NCBI GenBank assembly: GCA_002162095.1
Contig: CP021424.1
Span: forward strand, 434,001 to 498,000
Direction: 5' to 3'
DNA length: 64,000 nt
Source: Armatimonadetes bacterium Uphvl-Ar2
GTDB lineage: Bacteria; Armatimonadota; Fimbriimonadia; Fimbriimonadales; Fimbriimonadaceae
Position numbers and translations under genes: made by a program. Of this stretch, positions 43,704 through 52,941 are shown piece by piece. Below the pieces are notes generated by a model. That model was not told the origin of the DNA, ran no database searches, and saw only the letters and a list, made by a program, of their open reading frames with translations. Position 1 is the first letter of the stretch. Each line of letters starts with the position of its first letter.

Positions 43704-46700
43704 CAGGTGGCCGCATCGTCGGGCGTCAACTCCGGTTTGCTCTTGGAGTTGCGGCGGACGTAGATCTTCTCTTTAAAGCGGTAGCGCTCCGTGTTGTCCG
43801 GCTTCACCTGGATGCGGATGATGGTCTTGCCATCCATGTCCACAGCCTTGATGTCCACCAGGCCTATGGGGTTGGGCATAAGCGTCTTACCGAGTGGTTG
43901 TTCAATGGCCGAAATCAAGCCATCTTTGCCGCCGTATCGCGCCAAGTCTTCGGCCAAACCACGTACCTGGAGCCTATCCCCGGGTAACTCCTCGACTCCG
44001 ACTAACAGATTGCCGCCCTTGGCGTTCAATAGGGCGCAGATCGCGGTGTGCACCTCGTCCTTCAGGTAGTCACCCTGCTCGTTCTTCCTCACGTCCCACG
44101 CGAAGGTGGATTTGCACTCAAGCTCGTTCGTCTCGTGGCCGATGGCAAGCAGTTGGCGGACATCTTCAATGGCGGTGCCGGCTTCGGCCTCCTGGAGGGC
44201 GACCCACTCATCGTAGGTGTCGGGGTAGGGCACCTCTTCGCCCATGTCGTTGGTCCGGGTGCCACGCTCACCCCGGTGGAAGTAGAGGAACTCAACGCGG
44301 CGTTCGATCTCGGCTTCAGTTGCAGAAACATCCGCTTCAAAGTCCGACTTCTTATCGGCCATGATTCGCGTTACAAGTGCTTCAATCCTCTCTTCATCCT
44401 CGGAAGACCAATTGGGGATTGGGAGCTGCAGAACAGTAGGAGTTTGCATTGCAACTGCACCCCCGACCATCATTGGGCTGATCGATCGCCAGAAGGTCCA
44501 TGCGACTTTTGAGTTGAGGATGGCCAAGAGCGCCAGACTCGCGTCAGTAATCATGAAGGCCTTGTTATTGAGATAGATCCCTGGCGCAGCAAATGCAAAT
44601 CCATCAGTACCAGCTATCTCTTGAAAAACGGCCTTAGGTTTTTCAAATTCCTGCCAATAGGCAATCTCATCTTGAATCTCGTACCACTTATAGCTGCCAG
44701 ACTTCCGCCCTTGCCACTCTCCAGTGGAGCTCTGCCAACCTCGAGGCTTCGGTTCTAGTCGTACCCTGTATCTCTCTAGATGCCGCTTCACAGCGGGATA
44801 GGCTTCGATGTCTATTCCGCGACGAGTGAAAACTAGCCATCGGTCTCTTGGACTTACAACCCATCGCCTGACATCTCGGCCTATTGCCAGTGGCTTGATG
44901 ATCTCGGCACTCTTCGGGTCCTCGGCGATCAATTCGGCCCTCTTGGCCCCATTGATAACGAAGACGCCTTCTTTGCGCACAACGGGCACTCCGGCCGGCA
45001 CTCGCTTGCCATACATCTTGCCATCGCTCCCAATCTTCACTTCGTTGAGGCCGGTCTTGATACCGTAGTAGATTTTTCCTTGGATGTATTCGCCGAGCGG
45101 AGTCCCTCTAGCACGCATCTGAGCCACCCGTTGGGCAGATTCTCCGACTTCCAGGCTCCATTCCCCGCTTGTTTGCAGGGAACCACTCAGCAACTCGCCC
45201 CCTGACTGCCTGATAATAGCGTGCATGTCGGGATACGGCGCTCCAAGCGTGGTCACCGAAGTCATCATGGTGTTTGCTTCCGCGGTATCCTGCAGTACTC
45301 TCTTCGTTGCGAGTGTGATGAGAGGGTAAGCAATGGTGCCCTGAAATACGGGCAAATCTCCGAAGTCAATAAGGTGGTGAAGCCTAGTGGACTTGACCAA
45401 ATGGCCTCGGATCTTCTTGCCATAAGCTGACTTCAGCCACTTATTGCTGGTGATGAAGGCAAACTGGCCTCCGGGCCGCAATAGCTCTATCGCCCGATCC
45501 ATGAAAAATACCAGCAGGTCAGCCGAGCCCACGAAGGAATTCGGGAATCTAGCCCGAAGCTTGGGCTTGTAAGTCGGGCCACATGTCTGGACGATTTCAC
45601 CAGAGTTGATGTAAGGCGGATTCGCCACGATGATATCAAAGCCACCGCCCCGATCACTACGCTCAGTGAGTTCAGGGGTCGCCGCTGCAGTGCCCAGGTT
45701 GAAGCTGCCACCTATGGTGGCTTCCGGTTCGTCTTCGACCCACACTTCGGCAAACTCGACCATCCAGTCGAAGACTCCCTCGGGTACTTCGTGATTGTAG
45801 AGGGACTGAAGCTGTCGCCGGTGCTCTCTCAACTCATCCCGCAAGGTCTGCTTCTCTTCCTTGGTATGCGCTTCCATGTAAGCGGCTTTGGTCTTCGCTA
45901 GTTTCCGGGCCTCCATATCCGCCAGGCTGCCGTGTTTGACAGGGGCGAGGAGGCTGTCGCCAACTCCAATCTTGACATCCAAGTTTGGCAGCGACACATC
46001 CACGTCGGGCTCATCGAGCGGATTACGCTTGTCCTCGATGATTAAAGCGAGCCATAGCCGGAGCCACGCGATATTGACCGCAAACTTCTGAATATCAACG
46101 CCGTAGAGACAATCTTCAATGATCCGCAGGCGACGCTCGTGTGCGTCACGCGCTGTGGCCTGCTCGGCTCGCGTATCGAGTAGAGTCAGGAGGGCTTCCA
46201 ACTCGTTAAGCATCCCCACAAGGTAGGCACCGCTTCCACAGGCAGGGTCACAAACCCTCACGGCTTCGAGCCGCTTGATGAGGGCCTTCGCCTCATCAAT
46301 CGAGATGCCCACCGTAGATTGCTGGTCAACAAGCTCGGCGTATCCCCCCAGATATCCCTTGATCGCCTCCCGGCACATGAAGGACACTATGGGGCGAGGA
46401 GTGTAGTATGAACCGGTGCCGTGTCGGTCATTGACAAGCTCTTCAAAGACCTTGCCAAGAAGCTCGGGGTCAAGCGCGACCATGACGTCATCAGGAGTTG
46501 ACTCGGTAATCGTGAAGTTGTAGCGCCGAAGCAAACCATCCGGACCCAGGATCTTCTCCAGCAGCCGATCTGGAAGGAAAATGTCTTGCCGGTCCAGCAC
46601 ATCATCGCGCTCGAACAAACCGCCATTGAGGAAAGGCACGCGGCCAATGCGCTCAGTCATCTCGGGCGATGTCCCGCCACCTTGACCGTTTACGGCGTTA

Positions 46701-47518
46701 AGACCACTAAAGAAGAGAATCCGGAGCCGGTCAAAGAATCCGCGTTCAGGGTCTGGCCCCGTGGTAACGGGTTGGAAATTGTCGTAGAGATCGAAGAGGT
46801 ATCGGCTTCTCGCACTCGCGCCAGGTGCCTCCATCCAGTTCTTCTTCTGGAGGAAGCAAATGAAAATGAGGCGATTGAGGAACGTTTGGGTGAAGCGGCG
46901 AGCCGTTTCCTTGTCGTTGAACAGAGTGATAGCTTCGTCTTCGACTTCAAAGAAGACTTCCCGGTAATCTCGAAAGAACTGCTTGGTGAGTTCCTCTACA
47001 TCCCATGCCTTATGCCAACTGAGGAGTTGACTCCAACAAACGCCCGGCAGATTGTGTTGGAGCAGCGTCCGACCGATTTCGCCTTGCGACCATCCAAAGG
47101 ACCGGATCCGGGCCTGCCGTCCCTCTTGTTGCTGAAAGAGGACAAAGCGGACCTCTTGATAGCCAGGGTTGGCAACGATGAAGAGGGTGTCTCCGTAGCC
47201 CGTGTGGTCGGGGAACTTGGCGGTCTCTCGCGCATAGGCACGCAGGGAACGCAAGATCTCCCGCAGATCCCGCCGTTTGAAGTCTTGATCAAACTCGGCC
47301 AGGAGAATGAGCCACTCTCCCTCCGTCCCCGACGGGATGAGGCGGGACACCCGGGCCTTGGCTTCACCCTTTACGCCCTGGGCAATCTCGGGAGTTTCCT
47401 CGAAAGCAAACTCCCCGGAGACCGGCCAGCCGAGACCGCCGTTGACTTCGGAGGTTTGGAGAAGGGCGAGGAGGGAGGCTTCGTCTTGGACCCCCTCAAC
47501 CAACCGGCGACTGATCAT
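43673..47518 (-). CDS. N6-adenine DNA methyltransferase (Eco57I/type IIG-like) fused to a Schlafen AlbA-like domain
   Basis: About 1281 residues from ATG 47518, which overlaps the helicase stop as ATGA. An N-terminal region of about 350 residues is unassigned. The gamma-class methyltransferase core has motif I CDPACGSGAY (about residue 425) and motif IV NPPY (about residue 634). A target-recognition region follows (about 700-1080). The last 150 residues form an AlbA_2/Schlafen-like domain: ELECKSTFAW, ICALLNAKGGNLLVGV, and IYVRRNSKS near the end. It should methylate adenine for self-marking and supply site recognition to the helicase-nuclease encoded upstream. Confidence 0.87.
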   Translation of the reverse strand: MISRRLVEGVQDEASLLALLQTSEVNGGLGWPVSGEFAFEETPEIAQGVKGEAKARVSRLIPSGTEGEWLILLAEFDQDFKRRDLREILRSLRAYARETAKFPDHTGYGDTLFIVANPGYQEVRFVLFQQQEGRQARIRSFGWSQGEIGRTLLQHNLPGVCWSQLLSWHKAWDVEELTKQFFRDYREVFFEVEDEAITLFNDKETARRFTQTFLNRLIFICFLQKKNWMEAPGASARSRYLFDLYDNFQPVTTGPDPERGFFDRLRILFFSGLNAVNGQGGGTSPEMTERIGRVPFLNGGLFERDDVLDRQDIFLPDRLLEKILGPDGLLRRYNFTITESTPDDVMVALDPELLGKVFEELVNDRHGTGSYYTPRPIVSFMCREAIKGYLGGYAELVDQQSTVGISIDEAKALIKRLEAVRVCDPACGSGAYLVGMLNELEALLTLLDTRAEQATARDAHERRLRIIEDCLYGVDIQKFAVNIAWLRLWLALIIEDKRNPLDEPDVDVSLPNLDVKIGVGDSLLAPVKHGSLADMEARKLAKTKAAYMEAHTKEEKQTLRDELREHRRQLQSLYNHEVPEGVFDWMVEFAEVWVEDEPEATIGGSFNLGTAAATPELTERSDRGGGFDIIVANPPYINSGEIVQTCGPTYKPKLRARFPNSFVGSADLLVFFMDRAIELLRPGGQFAFITSNKWLKSAYGKKIRGHLVKSTRLHHLIDFGDLPVFQGTIAYPLITLATKRVLQDTAEANTMMTSVTTLGAPYPDMHAIIRQSGGELLSGSLQTSGEWSLEVGESAQRVAQMRARGTPLGEYIQGKIYYGIKTGLNEVKIGSDGKMYGKRVPAGVPVVRKEGVFVINGAKRAELIAEDPKSAEIIKPLAIGRDVRRWVVSPRDRWLVFTRRGIDIEAYPAVKRHLERYRVRLEPKPRGWQSSTGEWQGRKSGSYKWYEIQDEIAYWQEFEKPKAVFQEIAGTDGFAFAAPGIYLNNKAFMITDASLALLAILNSKVAWTFWRSISPMMVGGAVAMQTPTVLQLPIPNWSSEDEERIEALVTRIMADKKSDFEADVSATEAEIERRVEFLYFHRGERGTRTNDMGEEVPYPDTYDEWVALQEAEAGTAIEDVRQLLAIGHETNELECKSTFAWDVRKNEQGDYLKDEVHTAICALLNAKGGNLLVGVEELPGDRLQVRGLAEDLARYGGKDGLISAIEQPLGKTLMPNPIGLVDIKAVDMDGKTIIRIQVKPDNTERYRFKEKIYVRRNSKSKPELTPDDAATWWSKRQRGDV

Positions 47519-50500
47519 GAACTCCGGCACTCCATCCAGCAGACGAGTTCCGCACTCACGGCCTGCGTCCGGTCATGAATGCTTTGGAAGGCGGTGCGCC
47601 GAAGCGTTTGCAAGGCCCGCACCAGTTCGGCCTGGTCGGAGGGCATACCGCTCGGTTCTCCTCGCTCCGTGGCCGAGAGCATCTCCAGGATATTGGCCGA
47701 ATCCATGCGGGGGAGTTTGACCGAATCTTTGGCCAAGAACAAGAGGCGCGGGGCACCAATTTGCGGTCCGAATCGCTTGAGATCCTTCTCGCTGACGGTG
47801 TCACTGGGCTTCCAATTGTCACCGGCTCCGGAGGGCTTGGCCCACTTGATGGTGAAGAGGGCGAAGTAGCCGTCTTCGGGGGCGTTCTCCCACACCCCGA
47901 ATCCCCCGGGCGGGATGGAGTCGGCCAGCTTCTGCTCCTCGGTGTTGAGCGTGACCTGGCGAACGTACTCGATGAGTTGAGACTCGCGGGTTGACTCTCC
48001 CCCTTCGTAGAGCGCGTTGAACTCCCGTAACGTTCCCTCCTCGTCAGTTGCCCGGAAGTAGGAGACGTCAATCCCAAGGAGGTGACTGATCTTGCGCTTG
48101 CGCTGCTCTACGGTGTCCACCAGGCCAAGGATTTCGTTGATCGCTGGGGGTGGAAACACGTTGAGGATATCGAACTCGTGATCCGGGTCCTCATCACGCA
48201 GCCGCCGGTCCACGCGACCAATGCGCTGGATGAGACGGGTGGGGTTCCAGTGAAGGTCGTAGTTGATGATGCAACCGGCTTCTTGTAGGTTGACGCCCTC
48301 CGCCAGCACGTCCGTCGAGACAAGGATGTTGATTTGGTCTTCCGGAGAATCTAGGAGAGACGATTGCCCCCCAGGAAGGTCGTTGTACTTGGGAGAGAAC
48401 TCGTGGAGAATACGGGCTCGGCGCTCGCCTCCGATATCGGAGTTCACTAGGGCTACGCGCTCATCAAGCCTCTTGGCCAGCTCATCTTGCACATAGTCTG
48501 CCGTCTTTCGGCTTTGGGTGAAGATCAAGACCTTGCGACCCTTTGCCCTCTCGCGTTGCACCTGGGCAGTGATCTCATTGAGTTTTGCGTCGGGCTCTCT
48601 TTGGGCACTCAGGCACTTGCCGTGGATCGTCTCCAAGTGATTGAGGTCCTGGAGGATGTCCTTCTTCCAGCGTTCAATGTCGTGGGTTTCGGGACTGAAG
48701 CCTAGAGCTTGAAGACGTTTGATCGCCCTCCGTTCCTCGCGGCAAATGAAGTCGTCACTCTCTCCCCCGCTGGCCTCATCGGCGGCCCCATCCTCCGGCT
48801 CCGCTCCCAGATTCTCGTCGTCGGGTCGGTTAGCGGGGAGCTTGATCCACGGTTCGTGCCTTGCCAGCGCCGCAATGACGGCAGGATCATCACCGCAATA
48901 ATGGCGAAGGCGCAGCGCTAGGCCCTGCCCTAGAGACTCGATGATGGATTGAAAGGCCGGGGTTGAGCTCTCTAGCTGTTTGATGACGTTGACGAAGACC
49001 ATCTTGGCGAGGAACGCTTCCAGTTGCGCTTGCCGATTAGCGATGGTGGTAGACCTTCGGAAGAGGTTGGGAAGGTAACCGCTGAACTTCAGCCCATGCT
49101 GGGGCACGGAACCGAAACTGCGCTTCACTTCGGTTTCCTTCTCAGCGGCCTTGGCGACCTCTTGCGAGTACCGTTCCAGGTACGTACTTAGTTCTTCAAA
49201 GCGCAGCTTGGTTTCGCGGATGAGCTCTTCATGACCTTGCCCGAGGGTGTATCGGATCTCCTGTGGCGGTCTCCTCTTGGGGAATCGGAGCCGCTTGCCA
49301 GCAGCCTCCGCCAACTCGCGGCAGGTATGGCGGGAACGTTGGATGGCGACACTCTCTAACGCCGTGGAGAGAAGTTCATCAGCCTCGAACGAAGCCGAGA
49401 AGAGGGTCTCTTGATCGATGGCGACACCTTCGTTCCTGGCGGTACGGTCTCGATTCCGGGCTTGCCGATTAATCTGTAGCCTCGGGATACCGGAGATGGT
49501 TCCATCGTCATGCGTGAGTATCTGAAGTTGGTTGGAAAGGTCTTCGTACTTCGTGTTGATGGGAGTGGCCGTGAGGAGGACGATCTTCTTTCGACCCCGA
49601 TTGTTGGGGGCAACTACGCGATACAGGTTGTCGTAGCGCTGGGTCGCCGAGTTGCGGAAGTTGTGGCTTTCGTCAATAATCACGACGTCCGCTTGCTCGG
49701 CGTACTCTGCGAGACGGGCATCATGATCCGGCTCCTGGTCTGGGTTGAACCCAAACCATGTCATCGGTTGCGAGTGGACGTTGGCAAAGCCTCGGCTGTA
49801 CTTCCCCAGGTATCTCGCCAAGTAACCCTCCCACGAACTCTTCAAGATTGCCTTAGGGGCAACCAGCAAGACACGCGAGCCCTGGCTTAACCAATGCTCC
49901 ATGAGTGCGAGAGCGACGAAAGACTTGCCGAGGCCTACGCCATCGCAGATCATCACTCCTGGCTCACGTTCAAGAATTCTCAGCGCTTGGCGGTAGGCAT
50001 GCTCTTGGTGGGGATCCAGCATGTCGAGCATGGCAAGCGGCTTGAGTGGCGCGCGCCCCTGAACGTGATCGCCCCACGCTAGTAGCGCCTTCAAATAGAT
50101 CGCGTGCGGGGAGTATAGGTTCAGGTGGCGTTCAATCTCTATCTTTAGCTCTTCCGTAAAGTCGTCCTGCTCGGCTTCTGCCCACTTGGATTCGTACCAC
50201 TCCACGAGTTTGAGCGTTTGCTCTTCCTGAGTTTTGAGATTCAGCTCCACGTTCTGCGTAAGCCCGCTTCGGGTGAAGTTGCCGCTCCCAACGATGCCGG
50301 ATACCGGTGGCTCCCCCTGCCGATGGGAGATGTAGAGCTTCGCGTGGAAGTTCTGCTTTCGGTAGATGCGTGCTTCGAGCCTGCCTTCTTCGATGAGTTG
50401 CTTGGCATAGACGAGCCCGGACAGAAGCGGGTCGGTCTTTCGATCATCAAGTAGCCGCTCCTCGGAGTCACTCCTCATGGCAGTGAGGATTGCGTTTCGG

Positions 50501-50757
50501 TCCCTGGCATTAGCTTCGCCACCGTAGATGAGCCGGACCTTATCAGCCTTGAGCAGGTTCTGTGAGATCAAATTGAGGGCATCGAGGCTGAAGTATGCAG
50601 TGGCAATCCAAAGCTCTCGACCGTCCGTCGTGATGCGCTCGATGGCCTGGTGGAGCGTGTTCTCCCCTTGGTTGTCGACGATGCTCGTGACTGAAGCAAG
50701 CACGGACGGGTTGGACATCGTTGTCATTATGGCCAATGCCAGGGGTGCCCAAATCAT
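47515..50757 (-). CDS. PLD-nuclease/SNF2 helicase fusion, restriction subunit
   Basis: About 1080 residues; internal Met codons at 50727 and 50718 are alternative starts. The N-terminal domain (about 20-200) is a phospholipase-D-type nuclease with one HKD half-site: HAKLYI (about residue 134) and GSGNFTRSG. The SNF2 helicase follows: motif I GVGLGKS (about 274), motif II DESH (about 362), LLTATPIN, and motif VI QRIGRVDRR (about 847). A single HKD site would need dimerisation. Together with the downstream methylase it forms an ATP-dependent restriction-modification-like pair. DISARM DrmD is the nearest named relative I can think of, but it lacks the PLD part. Confidence 0.88.
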   Translation of the reverse strand: MIWAPLALAIMTTMSNPSVLASVTSIVDNQGENTLHQAIERITTDGRELWIATAYFSLDALNLISQNLLKADKVRLIYGGEANARDRNAILTAMRSDSEERLLDDRKTDPLLSGLVYAKQLIEEGRLEARIYRKQNFHAKLYISHRQGEPPVSGIVGSGNFTRSGLTQNVELNLKTQEEQTLKLVEWYESKWAEAEQDDFTEELKIEIERHLNLYSPHAIYLKALLAWGDHVQGRAPLKPLAMLDMLDPHQEHAYRQALRILEREPGVMICDGVGLGKSFVALALMEHWLSQGSRVLLVAPKAILKSSWEGYLARYLGKYSRGFANVHSQPMTWFGFNPDQEPDHDARLAEYAEQADVVIIDESHNFRNSATQRYDNLYRVVAPNNRGRKKIVLLTATPINTKYEDLSNQLQILTHDDGTISGIPRLQINRQARNRDRTARNEGVAIDQETLFSASFEADELLSTALESVAIQRSRHTCRELAEAAGKRLRFPKRRPPQEIRYTLGQGHEELIRETKLRFEELSTYLERYSQEVAKAAEKETEVKRSFGSVPQHGLKFSGYLPNLFRRSTTIANRQAQLEAFLAKMVFVNVIKQLESSTPAFQSIIESLGQGLALRLRHYCGDDPAVIAALARHEPWIKLPANRPDDENLGAEPEDGAADEASGGESDDFICREERRAIKRLQALGFSPETHDIERWKKDILQDLNHLETIHGKCLSAQREPDAKLNEITAQVQRERAKGRKVLIFTQSRKTADYVQDELAKRLDERVALVNSDIGGERRARILHEFSPKYNDLPGGQSSLLDSPEDQINILVSTDVLAEGVNLQEAGCIINYDLHWNPTRLIQRIGRVDRRLRDEDPDHEFDILNVFPPPAINEILGLVDTVEQRKRKISHLLGIDVSYFRATDEEGTLREFNALYEGGESTRESQLIEYVRQVTLNTEEQKLADSIPPGGFGVWENAPEDGYFALFTIKWAKPSGAGDNWKPSDTVSEKDLKRFGPQIGAPRLLFLAKDSVKLPRMDSANILEMLSATERGEPSGMPSDQAELVRALQTLRRTAFQSIHDRTQAVSAELVCWMECRSS

Positions 50758-51070
50758 GAGCAGTCAAAGTCTTCCTTAGGGCACTGTTGCTCCGGTCCAG
50801 GAGAGGGAGAGTGATCTCTTATTGGAAGACTCTAAAACCAAAACCCAGGCGAACCGTGAAGAATGCCTGCCCTGTAAGCATGCGAGGCACTTTGGCATTG
50901 CCTAAATGCCGTAAGTGACTTCAACCTCCTCCCTACTTCATCGCTTAGCAAGCTAAGCCGCTCTTCATACGCCAACCGAGCCGCACACAATCAAGCAAGT
51001 TTTAGCTATTGAAGCATCACACATTAGAACACCACTTCTGGTACAATGAATGAGAATTTAGGATAAACGA
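50758..51070. other. Intergenic region between divergent operons
   Basis: No gene is seen. It holds a short perfect hairpin GCTTAGC-AA-GCTAAGC (50943-50958), a TACAAT box near 51041 and an AGGA Shine-Dalgarno (51061) for the zinc-ribbon gene, and presumably the promoter of the leftward restriction-like operon. Confidence 0.5.
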
Positions 51071-51661
51071 ATGGGCGGATTTGGCAGCGGAAGATCGGGG
51101 TCAAGAACAGCTGTAGAGCACTGTCTCCGCCTGTCGGCGCGGAGCTTGTTCTTGTGGCGGCAAGAGGGAGGTGCTTTGACCCAGACAATTCCTTTCGTAT
51201 GCTCCAACGGGCAAAGGGGGCAGTCGTACATTCATATCGCCCGGTTTGCGTTTCCATCCACGAAGGTGCTGATCGAGACAGCCTATGAGGGCAAATCGGA
51301 AAGCCAATCAATCTGGGCCATTGCTGAACCAATGCCGCGCGGGGGTTACCGTTACCTCTTCGTTTGCCCGAACTGTGGCCAGAGGCGCTTGCAGATCGTC
51401 TTGCCCCCATACGCTTGCAAGTGGTCCTGCCGAACCTGTTACAACCTTACGTACTCCTCGTGCAACGAGAGCGGCAAATACAACGGCTTAGCTGGGCTTT
51501 TCCTTGGTCTTGGGCTTTCGGACCTGGCATACTCGGGCGCGCAGGTCTTGCTTAACTCCGAGCGGGATCAACGAAGCGCAGAATTGCGGAGACGTCGCCG
51601 GAACAAGCGGCGGGAGTACGAGGCTGCCCGCCGCAACCGGGGTAAGGCCCTGAACCTCTAG
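51071..51661 (+). CDS. Zinc-ribbon protein of mobile elements (MGGFGSGR family)
   Basis: A 196-residue protein. It starts MGGFGSGR, a hallmark of a widespread element-borne family, and has a four-Cys zinc ribbon FVCPNCGQRR...CRTCYNLTY (about residues 98-130). The C-terminus is strongly basic (ELRRRRRNKRREYEAARR), suited to nucleic-acid binding. Function is unknown. It overlaps the integrase gene tail-to-tail by four bases. Confidence 0.8.
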   Translation: MGGFGSGRSGSRTAVEHCLRLSARSLFLWRQEGGALTQTIPFVCSNGQRGQSYIHIARFAFPSTKVLIETAYEGKSESQSIWAIAEPMPRGGYRYLFVCPNCGQRRLQIVLPPYACKWSCRTCYNLTYSSCNESGKYNGLAGLFLGLGLSDLAYSGAQVLLNSERDQRSAELRRRRRNKRREYEAARRNRGKALNL

Positions 51662-52821
51662 CCGCCCACTTGGCCACTTGGAGTGGCTTGAAAGGCTTCT
51701 TCAAGGTCGTTGGTGAGCCCACGCTTGGATTCCAGTAGAGCGTGTCCGTAAAGGTCGGCGGTAAGAGACACCTGCGAATGGCCAAGTAATTCCTTGACAG
51801 CATGGAGGTTGCCATTGGCCATCAGACCGATAGTAGCCGCCGTGTGGCGCAGTTCATGAGGTGAAACGACCTTGATACCGGCTTGTCGGCAAAGGCGGGC
51901 AAGATGGTTCAGAAAGTACTTCTGGTCCATTCGCCGCCCAAACTGGTTGAGGAAGGCGAGCCCGTCCGGGTCGTCAAACCGCATGGCCTCATGTCGTTGC
52001 CGCAATTGAAGCAATTCGCCATAGAGCGTCCCATTGATGGGGATGACTCGATCTTGATTCGTCTTGGTAGTAGGCCGGTACTCCAACTTGCCCTTGACCC
52101 GCTGGAGTTGCCCGCAAATCCTAACCTCGCGCCGGTCGAAGTCAATGTCTTGCCACCGAACCCCCGTGCCTTCTCCGATTCTCACCCCCGTGTAGAGCAA
52201 GAACAGCGCTAGGGTGCCAATGGCCCGGTCCTGTTTTGCCTCTTCAATGAGCCTTTGCGCTTGCTCCCGGTCGAGAAAGTCGCGCACGCTACCTGGCAGC
52301 TTTGGCACTTCGACGAGGTTGGCAGGGTTGGTGGGAATGATCTCGTCGCGAACGGCGTCGTTCAGCGCCTTGTGCAGAATGTTTCGGATTGTTCGCAGGG
52401 TGTTTCGTGCCAGTGGTTCTTTACCGGCCCCTGGATTTGCCTTGGCATCGATAAGGCTTTGGATTGCAGCCCGTTTCAGCTCGGTCAGTTTGAGGTGCCC
52501 CAGTGAGGGGTTAAGGTGCATTCGAACGATCCACTCGTATTGGCGGTACGTGTTCGGTGCGATTCGGGTCTCCCTGGTGGCCAACCACTGGTCTAGGTAA
52601 GCGCCCAGCCGGAGGGTGCTGGGGCTTGCAAGCCGGTCTTGCCCCTGGAGGCTCTGCAAGGTCTTGAGCGCCTCCACGGCTTCCTTGTGGCTCTTGCAGC
52701 GGACCCGCTTGTACTTGGGTCTCCCATTGCTGTCGTAGCCAATGACGATCTGAGCGCGGTACCCCGTGCCTTCCTTGAAGATACTGCCCGTGCCCTTGTC
52801 CCGATGTTTGCCCTTCGCCAT
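51658..52821 (-). CDS. int: Tyrosine recombinase/integrase of the island
   Basis: About 387 residues from ATG 52821. An N-terminal AP2-like arm domain (GTGSIFKEGTGYRAQIVIG) is followed by a core-binding domain (APNTYRQYEWIVRMHLNPSLG) and a catalytic domain with Arg in YTGVRIGEGTGVRW (about 212), HELRHTAATIG (His and Arg, about 320), GHSQVS and the Tyr nucleophile in ADLYGH (about 358). It lies just inside attR and should integrate at the tRNA-Asn 3' end. An earlier Met at 52899 would add 26 residues with no family match. Confidence 0.94.
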   Translation of the reverse strand: MAKGKHRDKGTGSIFKEGTGYRAQIVIGYDSNGRPKYKRVRCKSHKEAVEALKTLQSLQGQDRLASPSTLRLGAYLDQWLATRETRIAPNTYRQYEWIVRMHLNPSLGHLKLTELKRAAIQSLIDAKANPGAGKEPLARNTLRTIRNILHKALNDAVRDEIIPTNPANLVEVPKLPGSVRDFLDREQAQRLIEEAKQDRAIGTLALFLLYTGVRIGEGTGVRWQDIDFDRREVRICGQLQRVKGKLEYRPTTKTNQDRVIPINGTLYGELLQLRQRHEAMRFDDPDGLAFLNQFGRRMDQKYFLNHLARLCRQAGIKVVSPHELRHTAATIGLMANGNLHAVKELLGHSQVSLTADLYGHALLESKRGLTNDLEEAFQATPSGQVGG

Positions 52822-52941
52822 GAGTGGGAGTACATATACCCCACTGGGAGTAAATGCGGGAGTGATCTTGCGAGGACGTGTCTGGACATACGGATACATC
52901 TTGAGTACAAAATGACGGCACTCAAGACCATCTGCGCACGC

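Noticed and set aside
46586-47578. 330-codon plus-strand frame opposite the methylase
   Set aside because: It is a shadow of the methylase gene; the opposite strand has all the family motifs.
47515-50757. Calling the PLD-SNF2 protein drmD of the DISARM locus
   Set aside because: It is 6 kb from drmC, in a different att-bounded element, has a PLD domain that DrmD lacks, and has its own methylase. The right-edge methylase is the better drmMI.
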